From Aldehydirespirator sp965116865 (GTDB taxonomy: Bacteria; Actinomycetota; Acidimicrobiia; Acidimicrobiales; Aldehydirespiratoraceae), in NCBI GenBank assembly GCA_965116865.1, contig OZ220727.1, positions 1,240,001 through 1,304,000 on the forward strand: a DNA stretch of 64,000 nt. The letters are read 5' to 3'. The notes beneath the pieces are model-generated. The model was not told where the DNA came from and did not search any database. It saw nothing but the letters and a program-made list of their open reading frames with translations. Position 1 is the first letter of the stretch; each line of letters starts with the position of its first letter. This document shows, piece after piece, positions 61,427 through 64,000 of the stretch. The translations under genes and the position numbers were made by a program.

Positions 61427-63298
61427 ATGGTTGTGAGCACAGCACGACGGGTGCGGGAAGGCTTGGCCGAGTTGATCCGGCTGGTGAACGATCCGGCGAC
61501 GCCTGCTGGGGATCTGCGGGCGGTGCTGGGAGAGTGCAAGGCCTTCGGTGGGCAGTTGGCGGTGTTGCAGGCGGACACGGCCGGGGGTCTGGCGACGCGG
61601 GAGCGCCACGGCGACGGCGGTGTGGGCGCGCTGGCGCAGGCTGCGGGGTTGCCGCGCCGCGAGGCCGCCGGCCATGTCAGGACCGTCAAGCAGCTGCAGG
61701 GGCTGCCTTCGGTGCGCGACGCGGTCGAGAACGGCGACATCTCGGTGGCCAACGCCAGGGTGCTCGCCGCCACGAGCGACAAGACCGACGCCGAGTTGGT
61801 GCAACAAGACGCCGAGTTGTTGGCGCAGGCAGCGGTGCTGTCGCCTGAGCAGTTCGCCCGCGAGGCAGGCCGCTGGGCGGCTCGACGCCAGCCCGACGAC
61901 GCCGAGGAGCGGTACCGCCGCCAACGGGCCCGGCGGCGGCTGGGCATCTGGAACGGAGACGACGGGATGATGCACCTGCGGGGCGAACTCGACCCGGTGA
62001 CTGGCGCCAAGGTACGCAAACGGTTCTTGTTGGAGGCCGAGCGGCTGCGCCGGCTGGACCTGCGCAGCCCCCGCGACAACAAACGCACCCTCGACCAACG
62101 CATGGCCGACGCCCTCGACACGCTGACCTCACACGGCAGCATCTACGCCAAAACAGCAACCACCCCGAACGGGCCCCACGAAGGCAGCAGCGACACCAAG
62201 ACGGCAACCACCCCGAACGGGCCCCACGAAGGCAGCAGCGACACCAAGACGGCAACCACCCCGAACGGGCCCCACGAAGGCAGCAGCGACACCAAGACGG
62301 CAACCACCCCGAACGGGCCCCACGAAGGCAGCAGCGACACCAAGACGGCAACCACCCCGAACGGGCCCCACGAAGGCAGCAGCGACACCAAGACGGCAAC
62401 CACCCCGAACGGGCCCCACGAAGGCAGCAGCGACACCAAGACGGCAACCACCCCGAACGGGCCCCACGAAGGCAGCAGCGACACCAAGACGGCAACCACC
62501 CCGAACGGGCCCCACGAAGGCAGCAGCGGCGGCGGTGGCCACGTGAACGGTTCCGGTGCATGCGCAGACGAGGGTCGCAGCGGCGCGGCCGGCGCCGCAG
62601 ACGGGTCTGGCCCAGACACCGGCGAGCGCGGCGGCCACGTGAACGGGTCCGGTGCAGGCGTCGGTGACAGTCGTTCCGGCGTGGCTGGCAGCAGGTGCGG
62701 GTGCGGTGGTCGGCCGTCGGCGGACATCACCATCGTGCAGCATCTCAGCGCTGACGGCACCGAGGCGTTCGCGGAGATCGCCGGGGGCGAGGTGATCCCC
62801 CGAAGCGTGCTGGAGGAGCACTTCTGCAACGCGAGGATCAAAGGAGTGGTGTTCAGCAGCGAGGGCGTGCCGTTATGGCACGGCCACTCCAAACGAGTCG
62901 CCACCAAAGCCCAGACCAACGCGCTGCGGGCCCGCTACGGGGCCTGCGGGGGCTGCGGAGCCGACATGTGGATCTGCCAGGGCCACCACGTCCAAGCAGT
63001 GTCGCAAGGCGGGCCGACGAACATCGACAACATGATGCTGCTGTGCTGGGGATGCCACCAAAAAGTGCACCTCCACGGCTGGCGGGAAGCTCCCGACGGA
63101 CGCGGCCTCTACACCATCAAACCGCCCGAACGCACCCACCACGGACCCGCCCACGCCCCCGACCCGGCGCCGGACCACGGACCCGGACCGCCTCGACGAA
63201 ACAGGCAACCCGAACCGTCCTCGACGGACAAGCCCGAGACGGACCCGATCAACCCGGCGGCACCCCCACAGCCCGAAACGCTGTTCACCCCCGCCTAG
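61427..63298 (+). CDS. DUF222 / HNH-endonuclease protein, copy 2, intact
   Basis: About 623 residues. The N-terminal DUF222 domain and the C-terminal HNH region (CGGCGADMWICQGHHVQAVS, NIDNMMLLCWGCHQKVH) are nearly identical to copy 1. The linker carries eight 16-residue units ATTPNGPHEGSSDTKT and then a Gly/Ser-rich stretch with GGHVNGSG twice, both different from copy 1. The proline-rich native C-terminus (DPINPAAPPQPETLF) is complete. The ATG at 61427 is chosen because CAGGG lies 8-12 nt upstream; 61394 is an alternative. The family is very common in actinobacteria, often as degenerate copies, and its natural target is unknown. Confidence 0.88.
   Translation: MVVSTARRVREGLAELIRLVNDPATPAGDLRAVLGECKAFGGQLAVLQADTAGGLATRERHGDGGVGALAQAAGLPRREAAGHVRTVKQLQGLPSVRDAVENGDISVANARVLAATSDKTDAELVQQDAELLAQAAVLSPEQFAREAGRWAARRQPDDAEERYRRQRARRRLGIWNGDDGMMHLRGELDPVTGAKVRKRFLLEAERLRRLDLRSPRDNKRTLDQRMADALDTLTSHGSIYAKTATTPNGPHEGSSDTKTATTPNGPHEGSSDTKTATTPNGPHEGSSDTKTATTPNGPHEGSSDTKTATTPNGPHEGSSDTKTATTPNGPHEGSSDTKTATTPNGPHEGSSDTKTATTPNGPHEGSSGGGGHVNGSGACADEGRSGAAGAADGSGPDTGERGGHVNGSGAGVGDSRSGVAGSRCGCGGRPSADITIVQHLSADGTEAFAEIAGGEVIPRSVLEEHFCNARIKGVVFSSEGVPLWHGHSKRVATKAQTNALRARYGACGGCGADMWICQGHHVQAVSQGGPTNIDNMMLLCWGCHQKVHLHGWREAPDGRGLYTIKPPERTHHGPAHAPDPAPDHGPGPPRRNRQPEPSSTDKPETDPINPAAPPQPETLFTPA
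62152..62528 (+). repeat. 48-bp minisatellite inside DUF222/HNH copy 2 (eight units)
   Basis: Units of GGCAACCACCCCGAACGGGC and CCCACGAAGGCAGCAGCGAC plus ACCAAGAC repeat with almost no variation, encoding ATTPNGPHEGSSDTKT. The period equals that of the array in copy 1 but the sequence is different. Confidence 0.95.
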
Positions 63299-63406
63299 CA
63301 GAATGACAAGCAAACCCAGAACAAGGCAATCTCCGCTCGCAAAACCCCAAGTCAGAGCCTTGCGCGTCACACGGAATCAGCATTGCTCAACAGCCACCCA
63401 GCGCCC

Positions 63407-63545
63407 CGAGTGGAGAATACGTTGCAGATATGCTGCGATGGTCCCGAAGATCTCGTCGACGGTCATGCGCCACACGAAGGGGTGCGGATGCTCGTTGCGG
63501 TTGCCGATCCAATTGTCGGTCCAGCCGCGGAGGTCTGCGACGCCT
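63407..63545 (-). pseudogene. IS630-type transposase C-terminal remnant, copy x
   Basis: The minus strand reads TDNWIGNRNEHPHPFVWRMT, VDEIFGTIAAYLQRI, matching the C-terminus of IS630-family transposases (compare IDHWNHNPRPFTWHKSADEI in copy 1). It is a different subgroup from copies 1 and 2 and has no catalytic residues. Confidence 0.7.
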
Positions 63546-63617
63546 GTGGGGGGGGGTCCGGCCGTTCTTGATGTAGTTGTGCGTCTCACAGACGGTCAGG
63601 GGGCGCGAGACGGTGAC

Positions 63618-63707
63618 ATGAGCATGCTCGCCAGCCGGCCGCTGTTCACCGACCGGCGTACCGTCAGCGACGCCGACCACCGCAAAGACACAACCGCGAG
63701 GAACTAG
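63618..63707 (+). pseudogene. Duplicated gene start, short copy
   Basis: ATGAGCATGCTCGCC opens a frame MSMLASRPLFTDRRTVSDAD that ends 9 codons later at TAG 63705-63707. The same start recurs at 63938, where the frame continues past the window edge, so this is likely a truncated duplicate of the 5' end of the next gene. Confidence 0.55.
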
Positions 63708-63709
63708 TG

Positions 63710-63852
63710 TCCCGAGTGGGGAATGCGTTGCAGATATGCTGCGATGGTCTCGAAGATCTCGTCGACGGTCATGCGCCACACGAAGGGGTGCGGATGCTCG
63801 TTGCGGTTGTCGATCCAATTGTCGGTCCAGCCGCGGAGGTCTGCGACGCCTG
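63710..63852 (-). pseudogene. IS630-type transposase C-terminal remnant, copy y
   Basis: Second copy of the same remnant. Its outer end reads CTAGTGTCCCGAGTGGGG, close to the ends of the IS630 element at 29349 (CTAGTGTCCTGAGTC), so this is the terminal part of an IS630-type element. Confidence 0.7.
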
Positions 63853-63862
63853 GGGGGTCCGG

Positions 63863-63915
63863 CCGTTCTTGATGTAGTTGTGCGTCTCACAGACGGTCAA
63901 CTACATCAAGAACGG
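63863..63915. other. Perfect 18-bp inverted repeat
   Basis: CCGTTCTTGATGTAGTTG (63863-63880) and CAACTACATCAAGAACGG (63898-63915) are exact inverted repeats around a 17-nt loop that contains GTCTCACAGAC, a second small stem. The corresponding place in the first duplicate has only the left arm. Could be an IS end, a recombination footprint or a regulatory RNA hairpin. Confidence 0.85.
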
Positions 63916-63937
63916 TCAGGGGGCACGAGACGGTGAC

Positions 63938-64000
63938 ATGAGCATGCTCGCCAGCCGGCCGCTGTTCACCGACCGGCGTACCGTCAGCGACGCCGACCAC
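63938..64000 (+). CDS. Partial gene, N-terminus only, cut by the right edge
   Basis: The 21 visible codons read MSMLASRPLFTDRRTVSDAD plus His and are open to the right edge. LFTDRR resembles the N-terminal part of some AAA-type ATPases (LFVDR-like), but this is too short to name a family. GGTGAC precedes the ATG at a short distance. The 5' end is duplicated at 63618. Confidence 0.5.
   Translation, partial: MSMLASRPLFTDRRTVSDADH

Larger units (their letters stand above)
63405..64000. repeat. Large tandem duplication of IS630-type debris plus a gene start
   Basis: GTTGCAGATATGCTGCGATG recurs at 63420 and 63727 (307 bp), and the following block (IS630 C-terminus, VCETHNYIKNG segment, and ATGAGCATGCTCGCCAGCCG) is repeated; the ATG is at 63618 and 63938 because the second unit has a 13-bp longer hairpin region. 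The second copy is cut by the window edge. Confidence 0.88.

Overview
The window is GC-rich bacterial DNA with an actinobacterial character. A mycothiol-conjugate amidase (Mca), a NucS mismatch endonuclease, two DUF222/HNH proteins, the gene order comF-hpf-secA-prfB-ftsE-ftsX and several probable leaderless genes (TANNNT box 6-7 nt before the start codon) all point that way. The three C-terminal SLH-like modules with paired cysteines in the giant surface protein and the overall gene mix suggest the class Acidimicrobiia, but that is inference.

Layout. 0-4.7 kb: a hydrolase, IS607 and IS256 remnants, and a DUF222/HNH gene whose 3' end has been replaced by transposase sequence. 4.7-9.9 kb: a secreted Calx-beta-repeat/SLH surface protein. 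10.2-12.1 kb: the ruin of a polyketide cluster (ketosynthase N-terminus cut by an IS5-type remnant, an ACP-like gene, a phosphopantetheinyl transferase). 12.1-17.8 kb: a D-aminoacylase-type amidohydrolase, then the coupled circularly permuted ATP-grasp / alpha-E / transglutaminase operon. 18-26.2 kb: alanine dehydrogenase and the conserved ftsX-ftsE-prfB-secA-hpf-comF block. 26.3-32.8 kb: epimerase, dtd, a TauE/SafE permease, an intact IS630 element, a vapBC module, DUF3467 and a cation transporter. 32.8-41.8 kb: tRNA-Leu, an orphan ZnuA-type lipoprotein, a second (truncated) IS630, a DMT permease, an SDR-fold protein, nucS, VanW and PAP2. 42-50 kb: a nuclease lipoprotein, a ChbG-like deacetylase, SCP2, mca, a PhoU/TrkA-C and MgtE-like pair, parA and a RecB-like nuclease. 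50.4-60.8 kb: type IIA topoisomerase subunits, CaiB, Nudix, a hydrolase and an ABC exporter. 61-64 kb: a second, intact DUF222/HNH gene and IS630-type debris.

The most unusual property is a population of short tandem arrays sitting on gene starts. Units of about 71-78 bp, unrelated in sequence between arrays, repeat a piece that carries the start codon or the bases just before it plus a constant spacer. In three arrays (epimerase, TauE/SafE, ABC permease) the period is exactly 74 bp, and every extra unit is a 25-codon mini-ORF whose TGA overlaps the next unit's ATG as ATGA, so a chain of stop/start couplings leads into the true gene. A fourth (amidohydrolase, 71 bp) makes a similar chain with 13-nt overlaps. 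In others (mca, the DUF222 gene, the surface protein, the DMT permease) the period is a multiple of three and the leader reads in frame with the gene. Arrays with periods of 61 and 73 bp, and two 72-bp arrays that lie upstream of starts, fit neither pattern fully. I read these as fast-evolving gene-start minisatellites that may tune translation. Fast-evolving 48-bp minisatellites also occur inside both DUF222/HNH genes, and a dispersed element of about 50-100 bp occurs in five intergenic gaps.
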